Positions 8,458 through 17,665 are shown, numbered from the stretch's first letter. The stretch is 64,000 nucleotides of DNA from Pseudomonadales bacterium (GCA_017642855.1 JAEPOO010000001.1:620001-684000); one strand, 5' to 3'. Numbers and translations are program-made. Notes: generated from the letters alone by a model not told the origin.

Positions 8458-10266
8458 ATGCTGAGATTCTTCCTGTATCTGCTGCTCACGATTATCGTGA
8501 TCGTTGGTGGCGCCATCTTTGGTGTTATGCAGTACCTCAGTCCTGAAGAGGAGGAGATCAAGTTCGCTTCGCCATCATCGGTACGAACGCTCTCCAGCGG
8601 CGAAATTATCGGGTACCAGAGTGCCGGTGACGCGCATGCCTGGTTGGGTGTGCCTTACGCAGACTCTGCAAGATGGCGAGCACCCGCGGCGAAATTGCCC
8701 TGGTCAGATCGCAAGAAAACCCTGGATTATGGTGCGCAATGCCCACAGTTGCCGATCATTCCGGACAGTGGCGGCGGGCGCGATTTTGTTGGCGATGAAA
8801 ACTGCCTGACGCTGAATGTGTGGGCGCCGCCTTTCCATCCGGAAACAGTGCCCACCGGGGATGACAGACTTCCGGTTATGCTCTGGATTCATGGCGGCGG
8901 CAATACCGTTGGCAGTGGTGGTAGTGAGAATACGAAAATATACGACGGCTCTGTGATGGCGGAAGACCACGACGTGATTGTGGTTTCAGTCAACTATCGA
9001 CTGGGGCCACTCGGCTGGTTTATGCACCCCGCACTTGAAGCAACTGCGCCCACCCTTGAAGATGCTTCAGGCAACTTCGGCACCCTAGACCTGATCGCGG
9101 CCCTTAGATGGGTTCAGGAAAACATTGCGGCGTTTGGCGGTGATCCGGGCAATATCACCATCTATGGTGAGTCGGCAGGTGGCTACAACGTTCTCAGTCT
9201 GATGGCGTCACCCCTGGCAAATGGCCTGTTCCATCGGGCCATCGTCCAGAGCGGCGACCTTAGACTCTATTCCAGGGATGAAGCCGTCAATCTAAAACGA
9301 AATGCACTTGGGCGTGATGTGTGGGGCTCAAAGAAAATGGTGGCTCGATGGCTCGTTGGTCAGGGACGTGCTGCCAGCATGGATCAGGCATTCGATTTGC
9401 AGGACACCATGGAGCCGACGGAACTTTCCGTCTGGTTAAGGTCGCTATCTGTAGCGGAGCTCTACGGCATCTTTGAAGCTGACTTTGCGGGAATGATCGA
9501 GATGCCCTTGCTGCTGGGTGATGGGTACGTCCTGCCGGCAATGACGACAGAAGAGATCTTCGCGGATCCGCTCAATTATTCTCAGGTGCCCCTGCTGATT
9601 GGCTCAACCAGAGATGAAATGAGGCTCTTTATGGGATTTCATCCGGATTACGTTGAGTTGACCCGCGGCTTTCCGTCAAAGATCAAAGACGTCGAGACAT
9701 TTCATCGAGACACGGCTTACGCAACGAATTTCTGGCGTGCGAGAGGCGTGGATGCGATTGCTGAAGCAATCAGTCAGCATCAGGATGTCTACGCCTATCG
9801 ATTTGATGCAGATGATTGGCGCAACCTCGGCTTTATTGATCTAAAAGATCTCTTTGGCGCGTCACACGCTTTTGAAATTCCTTTTATGTTTGGATACTTC
9901 CCGAACCCTTTAAAAATTCTTTTTCCAGATTCAACACGAGAGGAATTGGAGTTGCTGTCCGGTTCAATGATGTCCTACTGGGCGGCGTTTGCTTATTACG
10001 GTGATCCTGGGGAAGGACTCTCCGGTGAAGAGCTTGACTGGTTACCTTGGCGACAACAGGACTCAGGACATTACCTGATTCTTGATACTGAAATTGACGG
10101 AGGCATTCGCATGGCTCAGAACATCGTAAGGTTCGAAGATGTGAAAGCAGAGTTCATGTCGGATACCAGTTTCTCGTCAACAGAAGAGAAGTGTATGTCT
10201 TATCGCAACGCCTTCTGGGCCGACCTCTATGATCCCCAGGAATACGAGTCGCTGGGTTGTCGTTAG
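8458..10266 (+). CDS. Type-B carboxylesterase, membrane-anchored
   Basis: A 602-residue carboxylesterase/lipase of the alpha/beta-hydrolase fold. The N-terminus has one strongly hydrophobic helix (about residues 2-24) that should anchor it or send it to the periplasm. The oxyanion loop WIHGGGN is at 143-149, and the nucleophile is Ser239 in YGESAGGYN. The acid lies in STRDEMRLF (about 388) and the catalytic His in FGASHAFEIP (about 471). Two starts are possible: GTG at 8452 and ATG at 8458. Neither has a clear ribosome-binding site, so I chose the ATG. It leads a plus-strand trio with a Fe-S protein and an SxxK hydrolase. It probably releases acids or alcohols from esters. Confidence 0.87.
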   Translation: MLRFFLYLLLTIIVIVGGAIFGVMQYLSPEEEEIKFASPSSVRTLSSGEIIGYQSAGDAHAWLGVPYADSARWRAPAAKLPWSDRKKTLDYGAQCPQLPIIPDSGGGRDFVGDENCLTLNVWAPPFHPETVPTGDDRLPVMLWIHGGGNTVGSGGSENTKIYDGSVMAEDHDVIVVSVNYRLGPLGWFMHPALEATAPTLEDASGNFGTLDLIAALRWVQENIAAFGGDPGNITIYGESAGGYNVLSLMASPLANGLFHRAIVQSGDLRLYSRDEAVNLKRNALGRDVWGSKKMVARWLVGQGRAASMDQAFDLQDTMEPTELSVWLRSLSVAELYGIFEADFAGMIEMPLLLGDGYVLPAMTTEEIFADPLNYSQVPLLIGSTRDEMRLFMGFHPDYVELTRGFPSKIKDVETFHRDTAYATNFWRARGVDAIAEAISQHQDVYAYRFDADDWRNLGFIDLKDLFGASHAFEIPFMFGYFPNPLKILFPDSTREELELLSGSMMSYWAAFAYYGDPGEGLSGEELDWLPWRQQDSGHYLILDTEIDGGIRMAQNIVRFEDVKAEFMSDTSFSSTEEKCMSYRNAFWADLYDPQEYESLGCR

Positions 10267-10910
10267 ATCACAAACTTTATCAACAGGGTCTTCAGCTTCA
10301 GGCGGTTCTGAACTTGGAAGACTGTCTCGACCTCGTGCCAGATCATATCTCACCTTTCAGTCAGTTGATCGTCCTTGGTCATGTTGGGTCAAGTTTTTTC
10401 GACCAAGCTGAACCCGCGGGTAATGACCCGCTCGATGCTCGAGCGGTGGACTTATTCTCCGATTTCATGACGCGCGTCGGCTGTGAGCACTACGATGTCA
10501 TTTATCCGTTTTGGCACGATGCGTTAGACCTGCGTTCCCTCGGCAATCTGCTCGGCTGGCACGCAGAGTCGAAACTCGGCATCGGCATCCATCCGGAGTT
10601 TGGTACCTGGTTTGCGTATCGTTTGGTTGCCGCTGCGGATACCTCATTACCGATCAGTGAAACGAGTCACGTCAGTTCGCCCTGTGAGACTTGCGTGGGT
10701 AAACCCTGCCTTAAGGCCTGTCCCGCTTCTGCGACAGGGGATGTGTTTTTACTGGATAACTGCACTGAGGAACGCTTGAGGACCGATTCCAACTGCGCGC
10801 ATCGCTGCCTCGCTCGTGAAGCGTGCCCCGTTGGTTCGCGACATCGATACTCGCGGCGCCAGATTCAATATCACTATGAGAGATCCTATCGTTTCCTGAA
10901 AGAGATGTAG
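10257..10910 (+). CDS. Eight-cysteine Fe-S (ferredoxin-like) protein
   Basis: A 217-residue protein of unknown role. The C-terminal third carries two cysteine groups: Cys143-x2-Cys146-x4-Cys151-x3-Cys155-Pro, a ferredoxin-like group of the kind seen in epoxyqueuosine-reductase-type proteins, and Cys169, Cys180, Cys184 and Cys190-Pro. Two [4Fe-4S] clusters are likely. The N-terminal half has no recognised motif, and the cobalamin region of QueG is not apparent. The start is TTG at 10257, inside the end of the carboxylesterase gene (10-base overlap), which implies translational coupling. No in-frame ATG occurs until after residue 70. It could be an electron-transfer or reductase accessory factor. 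Confidence 0.75.
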   Translation: MSLDHKLYQQGLQLQAVLNLEDCLDLVPDHISPFSQLIVLGHVGSSFFDQAEPAGNDPLDARAVDLFSDFMTRVGCEHYDVIYPFWHDALDLRSLGNLLGWHAESKLGIGIHPEFGTWFAYRLVAAADTSLPISETSHVSSPCETCVGKPCLKACPASATGDVFLLDNCTEERLRTDSNCAHRCLAREACPVGSRHRYSRRQIQYHYERSYRFLKEM

Positions 10911-10947
10911 TTACACTTCCTCACACCTTGCGATCTCAAACAAGCAG

Positions 10948-11988
10948 ATGCTTATGATCAAACCGGAATCCATCAGCGAATCACTTTGTGATTTGCCGGA
11001 ACAACCCTCAGGTATCCCTTGGCCAACGGAGGGCTGGCAGCACGGCGATGCAAAGCCTTCGGATGCGGGGCGGTTTGAGCAGCTGTCGAATGAGATTTTC
11101 GATCTTCAAGGCGCGCAGGGTGTGACCTATGCACTTCTGGTTATTAAAAATGGCGAATTGGTTTACGAGCGATACGATGCAGGCGCCAACGCCTTTTACC
11201 TGCAGTACTCCTGGTCTATGGCCAAGAGTGTGACGCATGCACTTGCGGGAATCCTGGTTAAGCAGAGTCGGCTGGATCTTTACGCCCCCGCACCCGTGCC
11301 GGAATGGCAGAACGATGAGCGAAAGCACATTACCCTGGATCAGCTCCTACGAATGTCCAGCGGTCTGGCTTTTCAGGAAGACTACGTGGATGGTGTGATC
11401 TCCGATGTCATTCCGATGCTGATGTTTGATGGCCGTCATGAGACGGGGGCTTATGCGGCGGAAAAATCTCTGGAACACCCGCCGGGATCTCATTGGTATT
11501 ATTCAAGTGGCACGACCAACATCATCTGTCGAATCCTCAAGGAGGTGGTTGGGGATGGCGCATCGGGGATGCTTCGTTTCATGAACGATGAACTGTTTGA
11601 GCCGATCGGTGTGCGCACGGCAACCCCGAAGTTCGATACGTCCGGGACCTTTATTGGTTCCTCTTTCCTGATGGCGATACCCCAGGACTTCGCGCGCTTT
11701 GGTCTGCTCTATTTACGTGGTGGTACCTGGGATGGCCGGGAAATCCTGCCGAGGGAATGGGTTGACTACGCTCGTTCTCCGACCCATCACAGTGAAGAGG
11801 AGTGTTACGGGGCGCATTGGTGGATTAATCCGTCGAATCCGCGCCAGTTCTATGCCAGCGGCTTTGATGGTCAGCGAATCCTGATGGATCCGGATAGGGA
11901 TACGATTGTGGTCAGACTCGGTCGAACGCCGATCGAAGAAGTGGATTACATCTGGGATCGGACGTTCGAATTGATCGAGCTGTTTTAG
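10948..11988 (+). CDS. SxxK serine hydrolase, beta-lactamase/esterase family
   Basis: A 346-residue protein of the class C beta-lactamase/EstB/D-aminopeptidase superfamily. The nucleophile motif Ser90-Met-Ala-Lys93 and the Tyr-x-Ser element at 185-187 (YYSSGTTN) are both present. There is no obvious signal peptide, which makes a true periplasmic beta-lactamase unlikely; a cytoplasmic esterase or amidase such as those in nylon-oligomer or polyester breakdown fits better. ATG 10948 is followed by a second in-frame ATG at 10954. It is 37 bases after the Fe-S gene and likely in the same operon. Its stop is four bases from the convergent crotonase stop. Confidence 0.82.
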   Translation: MLMIKPESISESLCDLPEQPSGIPWPTEGWQHGDAKPSDAGRFEQLSNEIFDLQGAQGVTYALLVIKNGELVYERYDAGANAFYLQYSWSMAKSVTHALAGILVKQSRLDLYAPAPVPEWQNDERKHITLDQLLRMSSGLAFQEDYVDGVISDVIPMLMFDGRHETGAYAAEKSLEHPPGSHWYYSSGTTNIICRILKEVVGDGASGMLRFMNDELFEPIGVRTATPKFDTSGTFIGSSFLMAIPQDFARFGLLYLRGGTWDGREILPREWVDYARSPTHHSEEECYGAHWWINPSNPRQFYASGFDGQRILMDPDRDTIVVRLGRTPIEEVDYIWDRTFELIELF

Positions 11989-11992
11989 ATGA

Positions 11993-12784
11993 TCAGGAGT
12001 TCGTGAAGTTGCCTGGTCGTTTCTCGGCAACGGCTTTCACACCTTCTTTGTGATCATTGGTGGCCTGAAGCCACTTTTGTTCACGACTTTCGATCGTGGT
12101 CACGGCATTCACGGCGTCTGCCAGATCAGGGCGCATCTGCTCGCGCAACGACAGCAGGGCCAGAGGTGCGTTTTCCGCAATTTCCTGTGCCAGTTCGATA
12201 GCAGCGTTTCGGACATTGTCGTTGTCTGTGTAGACATCACCCAAACCCCACTCGTGTGCTGTTTCGCCGTTGATTCGACGACCGGTCAGGAAGAGCAGGT
12301 TGGCGCGCTGTGCGCCGACGATACGCTCCAATGTATGCGTAAGCCCGAAACCTGGGGTGAATCCCAACTTCACGAAGTTGGCGGTCATCCGTGTTGCAGG
12401 ACAAACGGTTCTGAAATCCGCCATGAGGGCGAGTCCGAAACCGCCGCCAACGGCAGCACCTTGTACCGCGGCAATGACAGGTTTCTTGCAGCGGAAGAGT
12501 CGAACAGCTTCGTCATACAACGGATTGCGATCGTCCTCGGTTCGTTTTTCGAGCTCGGCTGCACGCTCGTTGGAGCCGAAGTTTGCGCCGGCACAGAAGT
12601 GTTTGCCTTCTGAGCAGAGCACGATGGTTCGAATGCTGTCTTCTTTGTCGATGTCCTCAAAGCAGTCCGCCAGGTCCATGATCAGTTGGTGATCAAAGAA
12701 ATTGTTCGGTGGTCTGCGAATTTCACACTGGGCGACATGACCATCGAGTTGAGTGACTGTAACGTCTCCGTATTGATCTTTCAT
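11993..12784 (-). CDS. Enoyl-CoA hydratase/isomerase (crotonase)
   Basis: A 263-residue crotonase-fold protein. The oxyanion-hole segments are visible as GKHFCAGANFG (first block, around residue 65) and VQGAAVGGGFGLALMADFR (second block, around 105-123). The position of the second catalytic glutamate (KLGFTPGFG, around 142) holds residues other than Glu, so classical water addition is uncertain; isomerase, hydrolase or dienoyl activity is possible. GGAG precedes the ATG. The gene follows the SDR/MFE-2 gene with a 15-base gap on the same strand, so both probably act on the same acyl-CoA. Confidence 0.85.
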   Translation of the reverse strand: MKDQYGDVTVTQLDGHVAQCEIRRPPNNFFDHQLIMDLADCFEDIDKEDSIRTIVLCSEGKHFCAGANFGSNERAAELEKRTEDDRNPLYDEAVRLFRCKKPVIAAVQGAAVGGGFGLALMADFRTVCPATRMTANFVKLGFTPGFGLTHTLERIVGAQRANLLFLTGRRINGETAHEWGLGDVYTDNDNVRNAAIELAQEIAENAPLALLSLREQMRPDLADAVNAVTTIESREQKWLQATNDHKEGVKAVAEKRPGNFTNS

Positions 12785-12799
12785 ATTCCGCTCCGGGAT

Positions 12800-13690
12800 T
12801 TACTCGAATGGACGTTTGGTTGGCTGAATACCTTTTGGCCACTTGTCGAAGGTTGCTGCGACAGCGTCGCCAATTTCCGCCACGCTCCACGGCTCATCCG
12901 TATTGTCTTTAACGGCAACATCCTGTGCCTGCCATGACAACAGCTGAACGCTGTTTCCGGAAACCAGGAACTGGCGGCCGGTAACGTCTTTAGCGTCGTC
13001 TGAGCCCAGCCAGACAACCAGCGGAGAAACCTTATCTGGTGACAGCAATTCTTCCAGGTTCTGGTCTTCCGGCAAGATATCCTCTGTCATGCGAGAGAAG
13101 GCGGTTGGCGCGAGTACATTGACACGGATGCCATATTTCAGGCCTTCCTGGAACAGGCAGCGTGCGAAACCAGCGATGCCAGCTTTTGCTGCGCCGTAGT
13201 TGGTCTGGCCGAAATTCCCCAGCAGACCTGAGGTAGAAGAGGTGACGACGATACTGCCTCCTGTTTCCTGGGTCAGCATCTGTTGATAGGCGTGTTTGAC
13301 GCAAAGATAGGTACCTTTCAGGTGAACCTCGACGACAAGATCCCACATGTCGTTGTCCATATTTTTGAAAGATTTGTCTCTCAGGATGCCGGCGTTGGCG
13401 ATCAGGAAGTCCAGTTTGCCGAAATTGTCGACGGCAGTTTTTACCATGGCTGCGGCATCATCCTCATTAGTGACATTGCCGTAGTTAGCGACAGCGTTGC
13501 CGCCCATGGCTTTGATCTTGTCGACGACCTGGTCTGCCATGGCGGATCCGCCGCCAGTACCGTCACGTGCGCCGCCCAGATCGTTTACAACGACCGATGC
13601 GCCTTCTTTGGCGAGCAGCAGAGCATGGGTTTCACCCAGACCTCCACCGGCACCCGTGACGAGGGCGACTTTCCCATCCAACATTCCCAT
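12800..13690 (-). CDS. SDR 3-hydroxyacyl-CoA dehydrogenase, MFE-2/HSD17B4-like
   Basis: A 296-residue short-chain dehydrogenase. The NAD(P) motif TGAGGGLG is at 12-19, NDLGG in the second strand, NAGI around residue 99, and the catalytic Ser and YGAAK (Tyr-x-x-x-Lys) around 148-170. The C-terminal extension with GRQFLVSGNSVQLLSW and a final helix is typical of the dehydrogenase half of peroxisomal multifunctional enzyme type 2. It should oxidise a (3R)-hydroxyacyl-CoA. AGGAG lies six bases before the ATG. It is upstream of and cotranscribed with the crotonase at 11993-12784. Confidence 0.88.
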   Translation of the reverse strand: MGMLDGKVALVTGAGGGLGETHALLLAKEGASVVVNDLGGARDGTGGGSAMADQVVDKIKAMGGNAVANYGNVTNEDDAAAMVKTAVDNFGKLDFLIANAGILRDKSFKNMDNDMWDLVVEVHLKGTYLCVKHAYQQMLTQETGGSIVVTSSTSGLLGNFGQTNYGAAKAGIAGFARCLFQEGLKYGIRVNVLAPTAFSRMTEDILPEDQNLEELLSPDKVSPLVVWLGSDDAKDVTGRQFLVSGNSVQLLSWQAQDVAVKDNTDEPWSVAEIGDAVAATFDKWPKGIQPTKRPFE

Positions 13691-13785
13691 ACTTTGCTCC
13701 TGTTTCTTTAAAAAATTGCGATAAAAAGGGGTGAAAAATTGAAGGCCGAAAGTAAATCATATCGACCCTGAGGACGCCAGCAGGT

Positions 13786-14628
13786 CTAGCCGAAGGAGTA
13801 GGTGTGTTGTTCTTTGGCCCAGGAGTGGAAGCCGGCTTGTTTGGCCTGCGGTTTGAAGTTCTGCCAGTTGTCACCGTAGTGCATCAGGACGATGCGCCGA
13901 CGCAGAGATTCCGGCAGCGTGCAGAGCTCATCAATGGACGCGTGGACACCACCAGTAAACATCTGGCAATCGTGGAAGATGACCTCGAAATCGAACATCT
14001 CATCGAAGGAGGATAGAAGCTCCGGGTCGAACCGAGTGTCTGAGGTAAACAGAATTCGATCGTCAATAATCACCGCACAACTCCACGCGCAGCCCCGCCA
14101 GCTCTTGGCGCTGTCCGGGAAATGCATCGTTCGCGGCATTTTTATGTTGATGCCGCCGATATCCACTTCGAATGTCTCCCTGGGATAGCTCTTGAGTTTT
14201 TTCGGACGAATGACATTCCAGAGATCGCTAAACTCCAGTGGCGCTTTCTCTGACAGCTCACTTCCACCGCGCAGGCTTTGCTCCCACAAGATCTCTTCGT
14301 AAGCGCGAGTCACCACCATGTTGGGCTTTTTTTTCAGCACATAACGCCCGAATAGCTGAACTTCTTCCAATCCGCCCACATGATCCGCGTGACTGTGGGT
14401 GATGAGATAGTTTTGAATTTGTGCGATTGAACCGCCGGCATCATGCAGTGCTTGGGAGCATCGGGTGCCGCAATCGACCAATAAGTGGTCATCACCTTTG
14501 GCGATGATGAGGTTGTTCTGGTTAAGCGTTTTGGCAAACGCGGAGCCACAGCCGATGAAATACAGGCTGAGACCACCTTGAGTTTTAAGGGGTACACCGT
14601 TTGCTGGTTTGCGAGATATTTTCATCAT
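13786..14628 (-). CDS. Metallo-beta-lactamase-fold hydrolase
   Basis: A 280-residue zinc hydrolase of the RNase Z/MBL branch. Metal ligands are His78, His80, Asp82 and His83 (THSHADHVGG), then the SWRGCAWS...TSDTRFD region, which supplies the bridging Asp, and FHDCQM and LMHYGDN with later ligands. The N-terminus FIGCGSAFA resembles RNase Z-like and arylsulfatase-like MBL proteins. The substrate is unknown. Two adjacent ATG codons (14628 and 14625) are possible starts, without a strong ribosome-binding site. It lies divergent from the zinc-ribbon gene. Confidence 0.8.
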   Translation of the reverse strand: MMKISRKPANGVPLKTQGGLSLYFIGCGSAFAKTLNQNNLIIAKGDDHLLVDCGTRCSQALHDAGGSIAQIQNYLITHSHADHVGGLEEVQLFGRYVLKKKPNMVVTRAYEEILWEQSLRGGSELSEKAPLEFSDLWNVIRPKKLKSYPRETFEVDIGGINIKMPRTMHFPDSAKSWRGCAWSCAVIIDDRILFTSDTRFDPELLSSFDEMFDFEVIFHDCQMFTGGVHASIDELCTLPESLRRRIVLMHYGDNWQNFKPQAKQAGFHSWAKEQHTYSFG

Positions 14629-14746
14629 AGTTGCTGTCGCGGGTTCAGTTTAACCAATTGGCGCGTGATTTTGACCACAGCTCGTCGGTGCCATTTCTCC
14701 ATACGAAGTGGTTAAATGCTGGGACGTTAACGAATCGGATTCCTTT

Positions 14747-15058
14747 ATGTCTCTCTTAGGAGAAAAGTGCCCGCGTTGCGGCACAACAACTCGGCATGAG
14801 GTGGATGGCTCAGTCACCTGTGAAGGCTGTGAAAAAGAAACGGCTGTGCTGGTCGAAGCCAGCAAAGAAGCATTGAGATCTTGCCGCACCGATGGAACAG
14901 GCACGAGCAACGAAAATGCTCACATGATGGTCATAGATAGAGGGCCTGAGTGTCATGGTATCTGCTTGGACGGTGGAAAATTGGAACGGCTTAAAGGCGG
15001 TGTTGAGGCGGGCGTGCTCCTGAGGATGGCCAATGGATCTAGGGTGCCACTGGCATGA
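14747..15058 (+). CDS. Small zinc-ribbon (TFIIB-type zinc-finger) protein
   Basis: A 103-residue protein with three cysteine pairs: CPRC near the start, CEGC about 15 residues later, and CHGIC followed by LDGGKLERL near the C-terminus. The last block matches the C-x-G-x-W-L-D-x-G-E-L pattern of small TFIIB-type zinc-finger proteins, with Ile-Cys-Leu in place of Trp-Leu. A longer frame opens at 14708, but the family starts near MSLLGEKCP, so ATG 14747 is preferred. Its stop overlaps the ATG of the M20 gene (ATGA), which implies coupled translation. Function is unknown. Confidence 0.7.
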   Translation: MSLLGEKCPRCGTTTRHEVDGSVTCEGCEKETAVLVEASKEALRSCRTDGTGTSNENAHMMVIDRGPECHGICLDGGKLERLKGGVEAGVLLRMANGSRVPLA

Positions 15059-16233
15059 GTATTTTCGCTGAAGCCAGCAGTTTTCTCCCTGAGGTCGTCG
15101 AGCTTCGTCGGAAAATTCACGCAAACCCGGAGCTGGGCAATCATCTTCCGGAAACAACCGCTGCGGTACTTGAGTCGCTAGAAGGTCTTGACCTTGATAT
15201 CAGGCTCAGCGAAAGGACAACCAGTGTGATTGCCACGTTGCATGGGGCTAAACCCGGCAAAAGGATCCTTTTGCGAGGAGATATGGACGCATTGCCGATG
15301 CCGGAGGACAACGATCTTCCGTTCGCTTCCAAGAAGCCGGGCATGATGCACGCCTGCGGACATGACTCACACACTGCGATGCTCATGGGCGCGGCGAAAC
15401 TGCTGAAACAGCATCAATCGAACCTGTCGGGTTCCGTGGATTTCTTTTTTCAAACTGGCGAAGAGGGTTATTTCGGCGCCAGAGAAGTGCTTGAAGAAGG
15501 CTTCTTTGAGGCACCCAATGCGCCGGATGCTGTGTTTGCCATGCATATTACCCCTTTGCTGAAAGCCGGTGTCTTCACGGGCAGGCCAGGACCTTTGTTG
15601 GCGGCGGCTGACTTCTTTCAGATGACGATTAAGGGAAAAGGTGGTCACGCGAGCATGCCCCACGACTGTATTGATCCTATTCCTGTCGCTTGTGAAATCG
15701 TCCAAGCGTTCCAGTCGTTCGTCACAAGACGAATTCCCGCTTTTGATCCGGTGGTACTAACCACAACTAAAATTGAGGCTGGTACCACAAGCAATGTGAT
15801 CCCTGAGATAGCGACAGCGATGGGTACGCTGCGTTCAACTTCGGAAAAATCGCGCAACCTGGCGCACGAAGGTCTGGCTCAGATCGCTAAAAAAGTGGGG
15901 GAGGCTCATGATTGTGAAGTGATCTTTGAAATGGATAAGGGGTATCCCGTGACGGTTAATGAAGCAGACTTTACTGAATTCGCGAGGCAAACCGTCATCG
16001 ATCTTTTTGGTGAACAAGGTTACCTGCCCATGCGATCACCGATGATGGGTGCAGAAGATTTTTCCTATCTATTGCAGCGTTTCCCGGGCGCCATGCTGTT
16101 CCTGGGTGTTAAGCCCGAAGACAGCGCTTTGGCTGCGCCTTGTCATTCCAATCGAATGATTCTCAACGAGGAAGCAATGGCGCACGGTGTGGCACTGCAT
16201 GCTCAGGTCGCACTCAATTTTTTGCGGTCGTAA
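15055..16233 (+). CDS. M20 family amidohydrolase (hippurate/IAA-conjugate hydrolase type)
   Basis: A 392-residue metallopeptidase-fold amidohydrolase. Visible elements are RGDMDALPM (74-82), HACGHDSHTAM (99-109; Cys101 and His103 as metal ligands), TGEEG (about 135-139, catalytic Glu), AMHITP (about 163, His) and CHSNRM near the C-terminus (last His). This Cys/His set is that of the M20D subgroup, which hydrolyses N-acyl amino acids, hippurate or auxin conjugates. The ATG overlaps the stop of the zinc-ribbon gene. The gene is followed by a 324-base empty gap. Confidence 0.9.
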   Translation: MSIFAEASSFLPEVVELRRKIHANPELGNHLPETTAAVLESLEGLDLDIRLSERTTSVIATLHGAKPGKRILLRGDMDALPMPEDNDLPFASKKPGMMHACGHDSHTAMLMGAAKLLKQHQSNLSGSVDFFFQTGEEGYFGAREVLEEGFFEAPNAPDAVFAMHITPLLKAGVFTGRPGPLLAAADFFQMTIKGKGGHASMPHDCIDPIPVACEIVQAFQSFVTRRIPAFDPVVLTTTKIEAGTTSNVIPEIATAMGTLRSTSEKSRNLAHEGLAQIAKKVGEAHDCEVIFEMDKGYPVTVNEADFTEFARQTVIDLFGEQGYLPMRSPMMGAEDFSYLLQRFPGAMLFLGVKPEDSALAAPCHSNRMILNEEAMAHGVALHAQVALNFLRS

Positions 16234-16557
16234 CGCTAGAGCTGTATCGCGATATCAATAACGGTCAGGGTGTCTTATCCATTTTATAGGGTAAACAGCT
16301 ATGACCCGGCGCGTCTGTTCGGCCGCAGGTCGAGCATCTGATAGGTGACGTTGAGTTAAGCGGGTCGAGTCCCTGGCTGCAGCAGCTGTATGTGCGGTGG
16401 ATATGGTTGTCGTCTGGAACGAAAACGCTGAGTCCAAGTATGTCTTGCCCTTCACCTGTTTCTCGGCAGTTGTATTAACTGATCCCGGATTCTTTAAAGA
16501 ACACCTTGAAAGTAAGGTTGAAACTGGTGCCTGTCTGGCGATTCGATTTTATGGTCA
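16234..16557. other. Intergenic region, no gene recognised
   Basis: This 324-base gap lies between the convergent M20 gene and the alpha/beta-hydrolase gene. Short open frames exist on both strands (16255-16455 minus, 16397-16672 plus, the second running into the hydrolase). They have no ribosome-binding site or recognisable motif. No strong terminator hairpin or tRNA-like structure was found. Confidence 0.5.
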
Positions 16558-17553
16558 TCATCGTTCTCCCGCTTCGATTGGCTTGAGCTCACGCTGGTTA
16601 GCGCGAAGCCCTGCCAGAAACTCATCAAGATCCTTGGAGGTTGTCATCGGGTCTTCTTCCATGGGAATGTGACCCAGTCGATCGTAGTAGGCGGTCTCGG
16701 CTTCGGGGAGCGCGTTTTCGAATTCGGTCGCAAATGCAAAAGGGATTACCGCATCTTCTTTGCCCCACATGATGAGTGTTGGTACGGTGATCTGAGCAAG
16801 GTCTGTATCCTGCGTCGCTTTGTCCTGTAAACCGAAGCGTGAAACCGTGGCTCTCCTTGTGCCTTGACGCAGAAGCATGTCGTTATATCTCATGATAAGC
16901 GCTTCATCAACGACGGCGGAGTGGTTGTAGGCTGAGCGTAAACCCTGAGCCACCAGATAGTAGGGATCCATCTTCTCTGCGAGTGCCCTGAACCAGGGTT
17001 GTTTAAGTAAATCGAATCCCCAGACGCTATTTGAGTCGTCTTCTCTTCGCCAGAGCCTTGGTCCAGATGCATTGATCAGAACCAGACCCATGATCCTGTC
17101 TGGATTTTTCAGGGTGTAGCGCCATGCAATTCCGCCCCCCATAGAGTTGCCGCCTATCACGAACTCCTGGATACGAAGGTGGTCAGCGATACCGTCGATC
17201 ACCTGCATCATTGTGCTGTAGGAATAGTCTTCAGAAGGGATTTCCCCCGTCAGACCATGTCCTGGTAAGTCGATCGTAATCAGTCGATAGGAGTCTTCCA
17301 GTTCGGAGACCCAGGGTTCGAAGGTGTGTAACGACGCGCCGGAACCATGCAGCAGCAAGACGGGTAATGATCGCCTGTGGCCCTCGTCGCGATAGTGAAT
17401 CCTGCCAAGCTCGTCCAGCTCCAGAAACTGGGAGTTTGGGCTGGAATAGCGGGCGTCCACGACGTCCTTGGGTATGTCACCCTCATAAAACAGAATGATG
17501 GCCAGAACTGTCAGGACTATGAGGGTCAGTGCAAGAATTTTTAATATTTTCAT
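16558..17553 (-). CDS. Alpha/beta-fold hydrolase, membrane-anchored
   Basis: A 331-residue hydrolase with an N-terminal hydrophobic helix (residues 3-22) that would anchor it facing the periplasm. The oxyanion/HG motif LLLHGSGAS is at 67-75, and the nucleophile is Ser137 in GGNSMGGG. Asp lies in MWGKEDAVIP and His in RLGHIPMEEDP near the C-terminus. The arrangement matches esterases and C-C bond hydrolases of the MhpC/haloalkane-like group. A frame is open upstream to 17589, but the ATG at 17553 starts directly with the membrane helix and is preferred. Confidence 0.84.
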   Translation of the reverse strand: MKILKILALTLIVLTVLAIILFYEGDIPKDVVDARYSSPNSQFLELDELGRIHYRDEGHRRSLPVLLLHGSGASLHTFEPWVSELEDSYRLITIDLPGHGLTGEIPSEDYSYSTMMQVIDGIADHLRIQEFVIGGNSMGGGIAWRYTLKNPDRIMGLVLINASGPRLWRREDDSNSVWGFDLLKQPWFRALAEKMDPYYLVAQGLRSAYNHSAVVDEALIMRYNDMLLRQGTRRATVSRFGLQDKATQDTDLAQITVPTLIMWGKEDAVIPFAFATEFENALPEAETAYYDRLGHIPMEEDPMTTSKDLDEFLAGLRANQRELKPIEAGER

Positions 17554-17647
17554 GATCTTATGGATGCACCTGTCGTTTAGCGAAAGCATAACCGAAGCCG
17601 GTATTCTGCTAAAGCAGTTGATAAACGCTTTGTGGATTGAAAGTCAC

Positions 17648-17665
17648 GGGGTAAGATTTTACCCC
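17648..17665. repeat. Perfect inverted repeat in divergent promoter region
   Basis: GGGGTAA (17648-17654) and TTACCCC (17659-17665) are separated by the four bases GATT. The site sits between the divergent alpha/beta-hydrolase and NTF2-like genes, nine bases before the AAGGAG of the latter. It could be an operator or a 5' mRNA hairpin affecting translation of the plus-strand gene. Confidence 0.5.

Noticed and set aside
10948..11988. A beta-lactamase that confers antibiotic resistance
   Set aside because: No signal peptide was seen, and the SxxK/YxS pattern fits the broader esterase/amidase family. Resistance is not supported by the sequence.
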